Both the position numbers and the translations under genes were made by a program. A stretch of 48,939 bases of DNA from Gemmatimonadota bacterium (GTDB lineage Bacteria > Gemmatimonadota > Gemmatimonadetes > Gemmatimonadales > Gemmatimonadaceae): contig JACPFW010000023.1 in assembly GCA_016182795.1 (NCBI GenBank), positions 1-48,939 on the forward strand, read 5' to 3'. Positions within the stretch are counted from its first letter, which is position 1. Each line of letters begins with the position of its first letter. Below are positions 9,276 through 18,010 of this stretch, in pieces. The notes beneath the pieces were generated by a model. That model saw only the letters and a program-made list of their open reading frames with translations, ran no database searches and was not told the DNA's origin.

Positions 9276-9298
9276 GGCGGTGGCAAATCGCCACCGCC
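9276..9298 (-). terminator. First hairpin after the dapA-like gene
   Basis: A perfect 9-bp stem (9276-9284 with 9290-9298) with a 5-base loop starts 12 bases after the aldolase stop codon. It has no T-run and stands in tandem with the canonical terminator at 9217-9252. It may protect the 3' end of the message. Confidence 0.4.
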
Positions 9299-9310
9299 CG
9301 TCGTTGTGCG

Positions 9311-10192
9311 CTAGGCGCGCATCAGCTCCTGCACCGCGCGCACCTGCTCCGCCGTGCACGCGCGCAGCGGCATGCGCACCGGGCCGCCGACCAGTCCCAC
9401 GGCGTCCAGCGCCGCCTTCACGCCGGGCACGCCAAGGCCGGCCACAATCTGGCTCGCCATCGGCTTGAGCTTTTCCTGCGCCGCGGTCGCGCGCACGAGG
9501 TCGCGGGTCCGGAAGCCCTCGTAGACGTCCACGCACAAACCCGCCCCAAACAGCCCGACGGCCACAATGCCGCCGCGCGCCCCCATCTGCAGCGCGTTCA
9601 GCAGCTGCCCGCCGCTGCCGGTGAGCACCGTGAACGACGCCCCCTGCGCCTGCAGGTAGCCCTCCACCAGCGCGAGGTCGCCCGAGCTGTCCTTGATGCC
9701 GATGATGTTCTCGTGCATCGACAATTCGGCCACCATGTCGGGCTCAAGACGGAAGTGCATGTACTTGGGAATGTTGTACAGCACCACCGGCACGGGGCTC
9801 TCGTCGGCCACCCGCTGATAGTGCGCGCGCAGCGCATCGGGCGTCATCTGCGCGCCGTAGTAATGCGGCGCCACCACCAGCACCGCCACCGCTCCGCGTG
9901 CGCCGGCGTCGCGGCACCGCGTGACACACTGCTTGGTGGACTCCGCGCCGGTCCCCATCAGCAGCAGGCGGTCGGCGGGGACGATGGCGCGCGCCGTCTC
10001 GATCAACTGCGCGCGTTCGGTCTCATCGAGCAGGGCGGCCTCACCGGTGGAACCGCACAGCACAATGCCGTGCAGGCCGTGGGCGAGGTGCGAGCGGATA
10101 TTCGACGCCAATCCGACGAGATCGGGCGTCTCGGCCGCCGTAAAAGGCGTCGTGACGGGGCCGAGGACGCCGGCGAGTTTGAGATCAGACAT
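9311..10192 (-). CDS. DapA/HOGA-family pyruvate-dependent aldolase
   Basis: The 293-residue TIM-barrel protein has the Schiff-base lysine in IIGIKDSSGD, the assisting tyrosine in PVPVVLYNIP and the pyruvate-binding loop CGSTGEAALL. The family uses pyruvate-forming lysine chemistry. Members include dihydrodipicolinate synthase (lysine pathway), N-acetylneuraminate lyase and 4-hydroxy-2-oxoglutarate aldolase. The stretches GTGAESTKQCV, VVAPHYYGAQMTPDALRAHY and GVPGVKAALD look more like the hydroxyoxoglutarate aldolase branch than classical DapA, so I leave the symbol blank. It sits alone, with a double hairpin and terminator after it and pilT upstream on the same strand. No other lysine-pathway genes are nearby. 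Confidence 0.85.
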   Translation of the reverse strand: MSDLKLAGVLGPVTTPFTAAETPDLVGLASNIRSHLAHGLHGIVLCGSTGEAALLDETERAQLIETARAIVPADRLLLMGTGAESTKQCVTRCRDAGARGAVAVLVVAPHYYGAQMTPDALRAHYQRVADESPVPVVLYNIPKYMHFRLEPDMVAELSMHENIIGIKDSSGDLALVEGYLQAQGASFTVLTGSGGQLLNALQMGARGGIVAVGLFGAGLCVDVYEGFRTRDLVRATAAQEKLKPMASQIVAGLGVPGVKAALDAVGLVGGPVRMPLRACTAEQVRAVQELMRA

Positions 10193-10246
10193 GGCCTACG
10201 AGGGACGGAGAAGAGTGATGTGAAACACGGAATGCGGGCGCCGTGG

Positions 10247-11410
10247 CTACCCGTTCAGGAATTCCATGCCGGATCCGGTCTGGAATCCTTGATCCGGCTT
10301 GGACGGCTCGCTCGGAATGTCGGCGGCCTTCACAATCGTCGACTTCCGGCGGAACGTCTGCATCTTGAGCTGGAAATCGCTCGGCCGCGTCGCCGCCGCC
10401 AGCGCCACCTCAAACGTGACCTGCCCGCTCTGCACCAGATCGCCGAGGTGCTGGTCGAACGTCTGCATGCCGTACTGCTCGCGCCCCTCGGCGATGTAAT
10501 CGCGGATCTCGCTGATCTTGTCGCCCTCGAGAATCAGGTCGCGGATCGTGGCGGTGACGATCATGATCTCCGCCGCCACCACGCGCCCGTGGCCGTCGGC
10601 GCGCGGCAGCAGGCGCTGCGACACCACGCCGTGCAGCGTCTCGGCGAGGCGCACGCGCACCACTTCCTGCTCTTCGGGCGGGAACATCGCCATGATGCGC
10701 AGGATCGTGCTCTGGGCGTCGGGCGTGTGCAACGTCGAGAGCAGCAGGTGCCCCGTCTCCGCCGCCTTCATGCCGGTATCCACCGTCTCGGCGTCGCGCA
10801 TTTCGCCGATGAGGATCACGTCGGGGTCCTGGCGCAGCGCGGCGCGGAGGCCGCTGCGGAAGCTCTCGGTGTCGACGCCGATCTCGCGCTGCGTGATGGA
10901 ACTCTGCAGGTCGCGGTGCAGGAACTCGATCGGGTTCTCGAGCGTGACGATGTGCTTGTTCTTCGACGAGTAGATGTGATGGCTCATCGCCGCCATCGTG
11001 CTCGACTTGCCCGAGCCGGTGACGCCGGTGACGAGGATCATCCCGCGCTCCGCCTCGGTGACGCGACGCATCACCTCGGGCATCTTGAGCTTGTCGAACG
11101 TCGGCACTTCAAACGGAATGACGCGCATCACGATCATGAAGCTCGACCGCTGGCGCAGGATGTTCACGCGGAACCGCCCGATGCCCGGCGCCCCCCACGA
11201 ACAGTCGTAGTCGTTCAGCTTGTCGATGCGGGCGCGGTCTTCCTCGTTGGGAATCAGCCGCAGCGCAATGGCCTTGGTCTGTTCCGGAGAGAGCGCCTGC
11301 TTGGTGAGCGGCACGAGGCGGCCGTCGATGCGCGCGCGAAAGACGTCGCCCGCCTTGATGTGCAGGTCCGACGCCCCCCGGTCCACCGCCGCTTTAATGA
11401 TCTTTTCCAT
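10247..11410 (-). CDS. pilT: Type IV pilus retraction ATPase PilT
   Basis: This hexameric ATPase powers disassembly of type IV pili at the inner membrane and is needed for twitching. The 387-residue protein begins MEKIIKAAVDRGASDLHIKAG and has a PAS-like N-domain, the Walker A GVTGSGKSSTMAAM, the Asp-box MRDAETVDTG, the His-box LLLSTLHTPDAQSTI and the C-terminal PilT-type segment IRDLILEGDKISEIRDYI. It is longer than classical PilT (about 345 residues) because of a C-terminal tail that may belong to the PilU/PilT2 branch. No other pilus genes are adjacent. The ATG at 11410 was chosen because the 20 codons above are antisense-like and overlap the next gene. Confidence 0.92.
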   Translation of the reverse strand: MEKIIKAAVDRGASDLHIKAGDVFRARIDGRLVPLTKQALSPEQTKAIALRLIPNEEDRARIDKLNDYDCSWGAPGIGRFRVNILRQRSSFMIVMRVIPFEVPTFDKLKMPEVMRRVTEAERGMILVTGVTGSGKSSTMAAMSHHIYSSKNKHIVTLENPIEFLHRDLQSSITQREIGVDTESFRSGLRAALRQDPDVILIGEMRDAETVDTGMKAAETGHLLLSTLHTPDAQSTILRIMAMFPPEEQEVVRVRLAETLHGVVSQRLLPRADGHGRVVAAEIMIVTATIRDLILEGDKISEIRDYIAEGREQYGMQTFDQHLGDLVQSGQVTFEVALAAATRPSDFQLKMQTFRRKSTIVKAADIPSEPSKPDQGFQTGSGMEFLNG

Positions 11411-11417
11411 CGTGCCG

Positions 11418-12452
11418 TCAGTACCCGATCGCCTTGTCCACGAGATTGCGGAGCGGACGCTGCTCCACATACGCCTGCCAGTTGCCCGTGAACAGCGCCG
11501 TGAGGCGATCCCACAGACGGCGCGGCGAAAGACCGCTCACGTGGGGGGTCACGAGAACCTGTCGAAGTTGCCACAGCGGACTGTCCGAGGCTAGGGGCTC
11601 ACGGGCGAAAACATCGAGCACCGCCCCGCGCAGGCGACCGCCCACCAGCGCGTCGTGCAGCGCCCCTTCATCGACCATCGTCCCGCGCGCAACATTGACC
11701 ACAATGGCCCCCGCGGGGAGCAGCGCCAGCCGGCGCGCATCGAGCAGGTCACGCGTCTCGGCCGTCAGTGCGGCGGCGAGCACCACCACATCCGCGCCGG
11801 CCAGCTCCGTGTCGAGCGCATCGAGCCCCGCCACGCGGTCAAAGCCGGGGGGACACCCCTTGGCCACCACGCGGCGCAATCCCGTGACTCGCGCGCCGAG
11901 CGCCGAAAAGCGCGCGCCGATCTCGGCGCCCAGGCCGCCGGTGCCGATCACCACCACACGCAGTTCACTGATCTCGCGCACGGCGGTCGACGCCGCCCCA
12001 AACGCCGCCGCATCCCACCGCTGCGACACGCGCAGCGACTCGGCGAGATCCAGCCCGCGCGTGAAGTGCAGTACGCCGGCCAGCACGTGCTCGGCGATGG
12101 GCGGTCCGTAGATCCCCGCGGCATTGGTGAACAGGCACGGGCCATCGCGTAATTCGGGAATCGCCAGCACAGCGCCCGTTCCCGCCAGCGCCGACTGCAT
12201 CCAGCGCAGCTTGGGCGCCGCGTGGAACAGCGAGGCCGGCATGCCCCACCCAAAGTAGACCTCCGCCTCGGCGACCGCCGCCCGGGCCTCGGGCCCGGGG
12301 CCGCACGGCGAACCGTCGAGAGCATCGTTGGGCTCGCGCACGTCCACGACCTCCCATCCCGTCGGCGCCGCGGCGCTGATGCGCTCCGCCACGGTGTCGG
12401 GCATGCGAAATGCATCCGCCGTCGCCCGCAGATCGAGGACCAGCCGCCGCAC
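11418..12452 (-). CDS. D-2-hydroxyacid dehydrogenase family protein
   Basis: The 344-residue protein is an NAD-dependent D-isomer 2-hydroxyacid dehydrogenase. The Rossmann motif is VVVIGTGGLGAEIGARFSALG, and the catalytic Arg lies in VVNVARGTMVDEGAL. The Glu is in the FAREPLASDSPLW region and the His in VLVTPHVSGLSP. It most resembles the group that includes GhrA and PdxB-like proteins of unsettled substrate. The start is a GTG at 12452, overlapping the stop of the MgtC-like gene (TAGTG), which indicates translational coupling. It ends 7 bases before pilT. The substrate cannot be inferred. Confidence 0.88.
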   Translation of the reverse strand: MRRLVLDLRATADAFRMPDTVAERISAAAPTGWEVVDVREPNDALDGSPCGPGPEARAAVAEAEVYFGWGMPASLFHAAPKLRWMQSALAGTGAVLAIPELRDGPCLFTNAAGIYGPPIAEHVLAGVLHFTRGLDLAESLRVSQRWDAAAFGAASTAVREISELRVVVIGTGGLGAEIGARFSALGARVTGLRRVVAKGCPPGFDRVAGLDALDTELAGADVVVLAAALTAETRDLLDARRLALLPAGAIVVNVARGTMVDEGALHDALVGGRLRGAVLDVFAREPLASDSPLWQLRQVLVTPHVSGLSPRRLWDRLTALFTGNWQAYVEQRPLRNLVDKAIGY

Positions 12453-13144
12453 TAGTGCAGCACCACGTCAAGCACATCCTCGCGCTCGACCAGCAGATCG
12501 CGCGCGACTTCAAACTGCCGCGCCGGTCCGCGCACCATCATCTCGAAAACGCGGTCGCGCGCGTGATCCCACACGTCGCGTTCCACCACGTGGAGCCCGC
12601 ACTCCTTCAGCAAGGCATCGAGCGGCGCAAAGTCGCACTGCGGCACCGCGCGCACCGTCATGGGCACCGTGCGCCGCGCGCGCACCAGCTTGTGCTCCCA
12701 GCTTCCGAGCGCCGACAGCACGAGGATCACCACGATACCCGCGCCCAGCCCTTCGATGTAGTGGCCGGCGCCGATGGTGAGACCGATGGCGGCAACCACC
12801 CAGATCGTCGCCGCCGACGTGAGTCCGCTGATCGTCCCCTTCGACTGCATGATCGTGCCGGCGCCAATGAAGCCGATGCCCGTCACCACCTGCGCCGCGA
12901 TGCGCGCCGGGTCGCCGACGCGGCCGTCCGCCCCCATGAGGCGTATGGAGAGGTCCATCACCAGCGCCGAGCCGACGCAGATCAGGATGTTGGTGCGCAG
13001 CCCCGCCGGCTTGCCGGCGATCTGCCGCTCCAGTCCGATGGCCCCGCCCAACAGCACCGCCACGAGGAGCTTGAACAGCAGCTCGAGGCGCAGTCCGACG
13101 AAGAGTTCCTGCAGGAACTGGGCACTGAACTGCAACTCGTGCAT
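12452..13144 (-). CDS. MgtC/SapB-family membrane protein
   Basis: The 230-residue protein has four to five transmembrane helices in the first 150 residues and the MgtC signature block LLGGAIGLERQIAGKPAGLRT, followed by VVTGIGFIGAGTIM and GLTSAATIWVVAAIGLTIGAG. A soluble ACT-like C-terminal domain follows. The family is linked to survival in low magnesium and, in pathogens, to F-ATPase inhibition. In soil bacteria the role is often unknown. The gene is coupled to the dehydrogenase downstream by a one-base overlap and sits about 40 bases after trpS on the same strand. No magnesium riboswitch is visible in that short gap. Confidence 0.9.
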   Translation of the reverse strand: MHELQFSAQFLQELFVGLRLELLFKLLVAVLLGGAIGLERQIAGKPAGLRTNILICVGSALVMDLSIRLMGADGRVGDPARIAAQVVTGIGFIGAGTIMQSKGTISGLTSAATIWVVAAIGLTIGAGHYIEGLGAGIVVILVLSALGSWEHKLVRARRTVPMTVRAVPQCDFAPLDALLKECGLHVVERDVWDHARDRVFEMMVRGPARQFEVARDLLVEREDVLDVVLH

Positions 13145-13181
13145 CGCATCGGCTCCCGGGCGGCCGTCCGGCCGCTCTCGT

Positions 13182-14168
13182 TCAGGCGAGACCCATCTGC
13201 TCCTTCACGTGCGCAATCGTCTGGCGCGCGATCACCCGCGCCTTCTCGGCGCCGGCGTTCAGGGCGTCATCCACCAGCGCGGGCTGCTCGGCGAGCGCCT
13301 GCGCGCGCGTGCGAATGGGCGTCAGTTCGGCGTTCATGTGCTCGAACAGCACCTTCTTGCAGTCAATGCAACCCCACTTCGCGCCGCGGCAGTTGGCATC
13401 CACCTCGGCCACCACATCCGGCGGTGAGAACGCCTTGTGCAGCTCGAAGATCACCGGGCATTTGTCCGGATTGCCGGGGTCGGTCTTCTTCACCCGCGCC
13501 GGGTCGGTGACGGCGGGGCGCAGCTTGGCCCACATATCGTCCGGAGACTCGAGCAGGCCGATCGTGTTATTCAGCGACTTCGACATCTTTGCGTTGCCGT
13601 CGAGCCCCACGATGCGGCGGGTCGGCGTCAGCTTGGGCTTGGGTTCGGGGAAATACGGCGCGTCGGCGGGAGCAAACCGCGAGTTCCAGTTGCGCGCGAT
13701 CACGCGCGACAGCTCCAGATGCTGCACCTGGTCCTCGCCCACCGGCACGGTGTCGGCGAGGTACAGCAGAATGTCGGCGGCCTGCAACACGGGGTAGTTG
13801 AGCAGGCCGGCCATCACCTGCTCCTGGCGAGCGGCCTTCTCCTTGTACGCCACCTGGCGTTCGAGTTCACCCAGCGGCGTGATCGTGTTGAAGATCCACT
13901 GCAGCTCGGTGTGCTCCGGCACGCGCGACTGCACGAACAGCGTGCAGTGCGCCGGGTCGAGGCCGGCGGCGAGCAGCGAGATGCCCATCTCGCGCGTGCG
14001 GCGGCGCAGGTCCTCCGGCGTGAACGATCCAATGATCGCGTGATAATCGACGATGCAGAAGATCGACTCGAACTGCGACTGGAGCGCCACCCAATTGCGG
14101 ACGGCGCCAAGATAGTTGCCGATGTGCAGTTCACCGGACGGCTGGATGCCGCTGAAGATGCGAGACAT
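13182..14168 (-). CDS. trpS: Tryptophanyl-tRNA synthetase
   Basis: This class I enzyme charges tRNA-Trp. The 328-residue protein has the HIGH-type motif as HIGN (residues 15-18, within SGELHIGNYLGAVRNW) and KMSKS at 194-198. GEDQVQHLELSR and the C-terminal CRGAKWGCIDCKKVL are also typical of bacterial TrpRS. It starts at the ATG at 14168, only 23 bases from the divergent inositol monophosphatase gene, so the two promoters must overlap coding sequence or each other. The MgtC-like and dehydrogenase genes follow on the same strand. No T-box or trp leader peptide can fit in the short leader. Confidence 0.96.
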   Translation of the reverse strand: MSRIFSGIQPSGELHIGNYLGAVRNWVALQSQFESIFCIVDYHAIIGSFTPEDLRRRTREMGISLLAAGLDPAHCTLFVQSRVPEHTELQWIFNTITPLGELERQVAYKEKAARQEQVMAGLLNYPVLQAADILLYLADTVPVGEDQVQHLELSRVIARNWNSRFAPADAPYFPEPKPKLTPTRRIVGLDGNAKMSKSLNNTIGLLESPDDMWAKLRPAVTDPARVKKTDPGNPDKCPVIFELHKAFSPPDVVAEVDANCRGAKWGCIDCKKVLFEHMNAELTPIRTRAQALAEQPALVDDALNAGAEKARVIARQTIAHVKEQMGLA

Positions 14169-14191
14169 GGAAGAAAGCTAGATTTGCACCC

Positions 14192-15001
14192 ATGACACTT
14201 CAACCAACCGACCCGGATTTCCTGCTCGACGCCCTCCGCGCGGCGGCCACCGCCGCGGCCGCCGTGATTCGCGACGGCGCGCGCCGGCGCGGCGCCCTCG
14301 TCTGGCGCGAGAAGTCAGCGACCGATTTCGTGAGCGAGATCGACATGACTGCCGAGGCGCAGATCATCGACATCCTCACCGCCCGCGTCCCTGGCGCCGC
14401 GATCCTCGCCGAGGAGACGGCCAGCACCCTGGCCCCCGAGCGGCGCGCGCGCGGCGTCACGTTTGTCATCGACCCGCTCGACGGCACGACGAACTTTCTT
14501 CACGGCGTGCACGAGTACGCCGTCTCCATTGCCGCCCTCGTCGACAACGAACTGGCGGCCGGCGTGGTGGTGCACGTCCCGCGCGACGAGTGGTACATGG
14601 CCACGCGCGGCGGCGGCGCGTGGTGCGACGGCACGCGAATCGCGGTCAGCACCATCGACGCCCCCGACCGCGCCCTCATTGCCACCGGCTTCCCGTACAA
14701 GGGCGGACACGATATCGAGACGTATCTCGGGCAGATGGGGCGCCTCATGACCCACACCGCCGGTCTGCGCCGTCCCGGGTCGGCCTCGCTCGACCTCGCC
14801 GGCGTCGCCTGCGGCCGGTTTGAGGGCTTCTGGGAGAATATCCTCGCCCCGTGGGACATCGCCGCCGGCATCCTGATCGCCCGTGAAGCCGGCGCCATCG
14901 TCACCGACCTGCACGGCGCCCAGTGCAAGGTCGACCACACGGCCATCCTCGCCGCCAACCCGCACATGCACCCCTGGCTCCTGGACCGCCTGCGCGGGTA
15001 G
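14192..15001 (+). CDS. Inositol monophosphatase family protein (SuhB-like)
   Basis: The 269-residue protein is a magnesium-dependent phosphatase of the inositol monophosphatase superfamily. All metal-site motifs are present: DFVSEIDMTAEAQI, ILAEETA, FVIDPLDGTTNFLHG and the C-terminal APWDIAAGILIAREAGA. Substrates in this family include inositol-1-phosphate, histidinol phosphate and, for SuhB, a role in rRNA transcription complexes. Sequence alone does not choose between them. It begins at an ATG at 14192, 23 bases from the divergent trpS start, and is followed by the ftcD fusion on the same strand. Confidence 0.9.
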   Translation: MTLQPTDPDFLLDALRAAATAAAAVIRDGARRRGALVWREKSATDFVSEIDMTAEAQIIDILTARVPGAAILAEETASTLAPERRARGVTFVIDPLDGTTNFLHGVHEYAVSIAALVDNELAAGVVVHVPRDEWYMATRGGGAWCDGTRIAVSTIDAPDRALIATGFPYKGGHDIETYLGQMGRLMTHTAGLRRPGSASLDLAGVACGRFEGFWENILAPWDIAAGILIAREAGAIVTDLHGAQCKVDHTAILAANPHMHPWLLDRLRG

Positions 15002-15109
15002 GGGCCGCAAGGCGTAGATTCAGAGGTTCCCGCAAGAAAATCGCCCATCGCACATCTCGATCGCGATCACTGATCGCAATCCTAGGTCCATATCCTCAAT
15101 CTCAGTTCA

Positions 15110-16616
15110 ATGAAGCTTGTCGAACTCGTCCCCAATTTCTCCGAAGGCCGCCGCCCCGAAGTCGTTGCCGCCCGCCGGTGACGGCGTCACGGTGCTCGAC
15201 GTCTCCAGCGATGCGTCGCATAACCGCACCGTCGTCACCGTCGTCGCCACGGCCGAGTCGGCTGTTGACGCCGCGTTCCGTGGCATCGCCAAGGCCGCCG
15301 AGCTGATTGACCTCAACCAGCACACCGGCGAACATCCGCGCATCGGCGCCACCGACGTCTGCCCGTTCATCCCGCTCGAAGGGGCCACGATGGACGACTG
15401 CATCGCGCTCGCGCGCGCCCTCGGCCAGCGCGTCGGCGACGAACTCGGCATTCCGGTCTACCTCTACGAACGCGCCGCCACGCGCCCCGATCGCGAGAAC
15501 CTCGCCGATATCCGCCGCGGCGAGTTCGAACAGGCCAAGATCGAGATTGGCGCCAAGCCGAATCGCGTGCCCGACTTCGGCCCCAACCACGTGCACGCCA
15601 CCGCCGGCGCCACGGTCATTGGCGCGCGGCCGTTCCTCGTCGCGTACAACGTCTACCTCGGCGGCGCCGAGAACGTCGCCGTCGCCAAGGCCGTCGCCAA
15701 GGCGGTGCGCGGCTCGAGCGGCGGACTGCGGTACGTGAAGGGCCTCGGCCTCGAAGTCGACGGGCAGGCGCAGGTGTCCATGAACCTCGTCGACACCGAG
15801 AAGACGCCGGTCTACCGGGCCTTCGAGCTGGTGAAGCAGGAGGCGGCCGCGCATGGCGTGGCGCCCACGTGGAGCGAGATCGTGGGCCTCGTCCCCGAAC
15901 AGGCGCTGTTCGACACCGCCGCCCGCCACCTGCAGCTTCGCGGCTTCTCCAAGGATCTCGTGCTCGAGCACAAGGTGCGCCGCGCCATCAGCGGCGGCGA
16001 GTCGGTGAGCGGTTTCGTGGCCTCGGTGGCGTCCAACTCACCCGCGCCCGGCGGCGGTTCGGTGGCCGCGCACGTCGGCGTGCTTGGCGCCGCGCTCGCG
16101 CAGATGGTGAGCGGCCTCACGATCGGTCGCAAGAAGTACGCCGCCGTCGAGAACGAAATGAAGGCGCTGGCGCTCGAAGCGGTGACGCTGGGCAACACGC
16201 TCTCCGCGCTCGTCGTCGAGGACTCTGCCGCGTACACCGTGGTCACGGAAGCCTACAAGCTCCCCAAGGACACGCCCGAGCAGCAGACCGCGCGCAACGC
16301 GGCCATTCAGCGCGCCCTGCGCTACGCCACCGAGGTGCCGCTGCAGACCGCGGAGGCGTGCGCCCGCGTCGCCGAACTGGCGGCGACCGCAGCCGAGCAG
16401 GGGAACACCAACGCCGCCAGCGACGCCGGCGTCTCGGCGCTCGTCGCCGAGGCCGCCTGCCGTGGCGCGGTCTACAATGTGCGCATCAATATTGGGTCGC
16501 TCACCGACAAGGCGGCCGCCAAGCCGCTCGCCGATAAGGCCGCGCAGGTACTGGAGCGGGCACGCGCGGCCGCCGCGCGCGCGGCCACTGCCGTAGAAAA
16601 GAACATCGGAGGATAG
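15110..16616 (+). CDS. ftcD: Formiminotransferase-cyclodeaminase fusion with a 5' frameshift
   Basis: The protein joins a glutamate formiminotransferase (N and C subdomains) to a formimidoyl-THF cyclodeaminase. It takes the formimino group of histidine breakdown into the one-carbon pool. Landmarks are SDASHNRTVVTVV, IDLNQHTGEHPRIGATDVCP, VPDFGPNHVHATAGATVIG and, in the C-terminal half, NSPAPGGGSVAAHVGVLGAA. The canonical start, MKLVELVPNFSEGRR, begins at the ATG at 15110, but that frame stops at 15179-15181. The rest of the gene continues in another frame, open from a TTG at 15117. The spacing between the two halves is about four residues shorter than in the family, so a deletion of about 11 bases is the simplest cause. 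Either this is a broken gene or an assembly error, or translation begins downstream. Histidine-pathway genes are not adjacent. Confidence 0.85.
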
Positions 16617-16622
16617 ACCCCC

Positions 16623-17387
16623 GTGCCCCCCGCCGGATGGATGCAGTGGATTCGCCCCGACTACCACGGCGCGCCGTTCATTACATTCGGCGCCCGCCAT
16701 CTCGCCTCCATGGGCGTGTTGGCGTTCTTCGGGTGGATGATGCTGCGCTTCAAGGGGGCGGACGCAGCGGTCCGGCGGCGCGTGCGGTATGCCCTGGCCG
16801 CGCTGCTGGTGGTCAATGAACTCGCGTGGCACGCGTGGGCCGCCTATTTCGTCGGCTGGACAGCCGACAAGATGCTCCCCCTGCACCTCTGCTCGGCGCT
16901 GGTGTGGGTGGGCGCGTACGGCCTCATTTCCCTCGACGCGACCATCTACGAGTTCATGTATTTCATGGGCATCGCCGGTCCGTTGCAGGCGGTGCTCACG
17001 CCCGACGCCGGCCAGTACGGCCTGCCGCACTTCCGCGCCGTGCAGACGCTCGTGTCGCACGGCACACTCATTGTGGCCGCGCTGTATCTCACCCACGTCG
17101 AAGGGATGCGCCCCACGTGGGCGTCGGTGCGCCGCGTGATCATCGGCACGTTCCTGTATATGGTCTTCGTGACCATCGCCAATCTGATCATCGGCGCCAA
17201 CTTCATGTGGACGCTCGGCAAGCCGACCGTCGTCAGCCTGCTTGATGTGCTCGGGCCGTGGCCCTGGTACCTGATTCCGGTGATCCTGCTCGGCGTGGTG
17301 AACGTGCTGTTGCTCTACCTGCCGTTCTGGTGGATGGACCGTCGCCGCGCGGCGGCCGTTGTAACCCGCGGCCCCGCCAATCCGTAG
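16623..17387 (+). CDS. YwaF-type integral membrane protein (TIGR02206 family)
   Basis: The 254-residue protein starts at a GTG six bases after the ftcD stop and has six or seven membrane helices. Family landmarks are MQWIRPDYHGAPFITFGARH at the N-terminus, NELAWHAW, the helix DKMLPLHLCSALVWVGAYGL and LVSHGTLIVAALYL. GTFLYMVFVTIANLIIGANF and LGPWPWYLIPVILLG follow. This matches the conserved membrane proteins typified by Bacillus YwaF, whose function is unknown. The many conserved Trp, His and Asn residues in the helices hint at a substrate or cofactor site. The next gene starts 8 bases later, so the three plus-strand genes form an operon-like run. Confidence 0.85.
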   Translation: MPPAGWMQWIRPDYHGAPFITFGARHLASMGVLAFFGWMMLRFKGADAAVRRRVRYALAALLVVNELAWHAWAAYFVGWTADKMLPLHLCSALVWVGAYGLISLDATIYEFMYFMGIAGPLQAVLTPDAGQYGLPHFRAVQTLVSHGTLIVAALYLTHVEGMRPTWASVRRVIIGTFLYMVFVTIANLIIGANFMWTLGKPTVVSLLDVLGPWPWYLIPVILLGVVNVLLLYLPFWWMDRRRAAAVVTRGPANP

Positions 17388-17395
17388 GAGAGCAT

Positions 17396-18010
17396 ATGCA
17401 AGTCTCCGCGCCGCAGGCTCCCGCTTCGCCGTCCGCGCCAACCGTGGTCGTCAACGGCAGCAACCTGACGCTGCCGCAGAACGTCGGTCGGCCCATGACC
17501 CTGCAGGACGTGCAGCTCCTGCAGAATCGGCGCAGCGAGTTGTCCCGCCAGTTGACGTCGGCCACCGGACGCCGGCAGGACGTGATCCGCGAGATGGGGC
17601 GCTCGCCGAACGGCCGCGAGGGACTCGAGGCGCGGCTCAAGGTGCTCGACCAGCGCATTGTGCAGCTCGAGACGGACATCGCGCAGAACGGGCAGCTGCT
17701 CGCCTCCGCGCCACCGAATCTCGTGGAAGAGACCACGCCGCCGATGAACTTCGGCCCGCCGGTGCGCAGCATCAACGGCACGGCGGTGTCGATGACCGCC
17801 ATCATCGCCGTCGCCGTCGTCGTCACGACCATCACGCGGCGACTCTTCGCGCGGCGCCCCGCCGCGTCCCCCGCCCTGTCGACCGCGGACACCGAACGCA
17901 TCGCCCGCATCGAGCAGGCGGTGGAAAGCATTGCGATCGAGGTCGAGCGCATCTCCGAGGGGCAGCGCTTCGTCACCAAGCTGATGAACGAGCCGCGCCA
18001 GCTCCGCTAG
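17396..18010 (+). CDS. Small coiled-coil membrane protein of unknown function
   Basis: From the ATG at 17396, preceded by TAGGAG, the product is 204 residues. An N-terminal Pro/Ala-rich segment is followed by a helix-rich coiled-coil stretch (LQLLQNRRSELSRQL, LEARLKVLDQRIVQLETDIA). One transmembrane helix lies near residues 124-140 (MTAIIAVAVVVTTITRRLF), and a second amphipathic coiled coil (RIARIEQAVESIAIEVERI) ends the protein. This looks like a membrane-anchored scaffold or a stress-related small protein. I do not recognise a family. The stop codon overlaps the stop of the convergent glycosyltransferase-like gene by 3 bases. The open frame above the ATG covers the preceding gene and is not used. 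Confidence 0.7.
   Translation: MQVSAPQAPASPSAPTVVVNGSNLTLPQNVGRPMTLQDVQLLQNRRSELSRQLTSATGRRQDVIREMGRSPNGREGLEARLKVLDQRIVQLETDIAQNGQLLASAPPNLVEETTPPMNFGPPVRSINGTAVSMTAIIAVAVVVTTITRRLFARRPAASPALSTADTERIARIEQAVESIAIEVERISEGQRFVTKLMNEPRQLR

Noticed and set aside
9713..11491. A 592-codon plus-strand frame
   Set aside because: It is antisense to the aldolase, pilT and dehydrogenase genes, and is His/Arg-rich without motifs.
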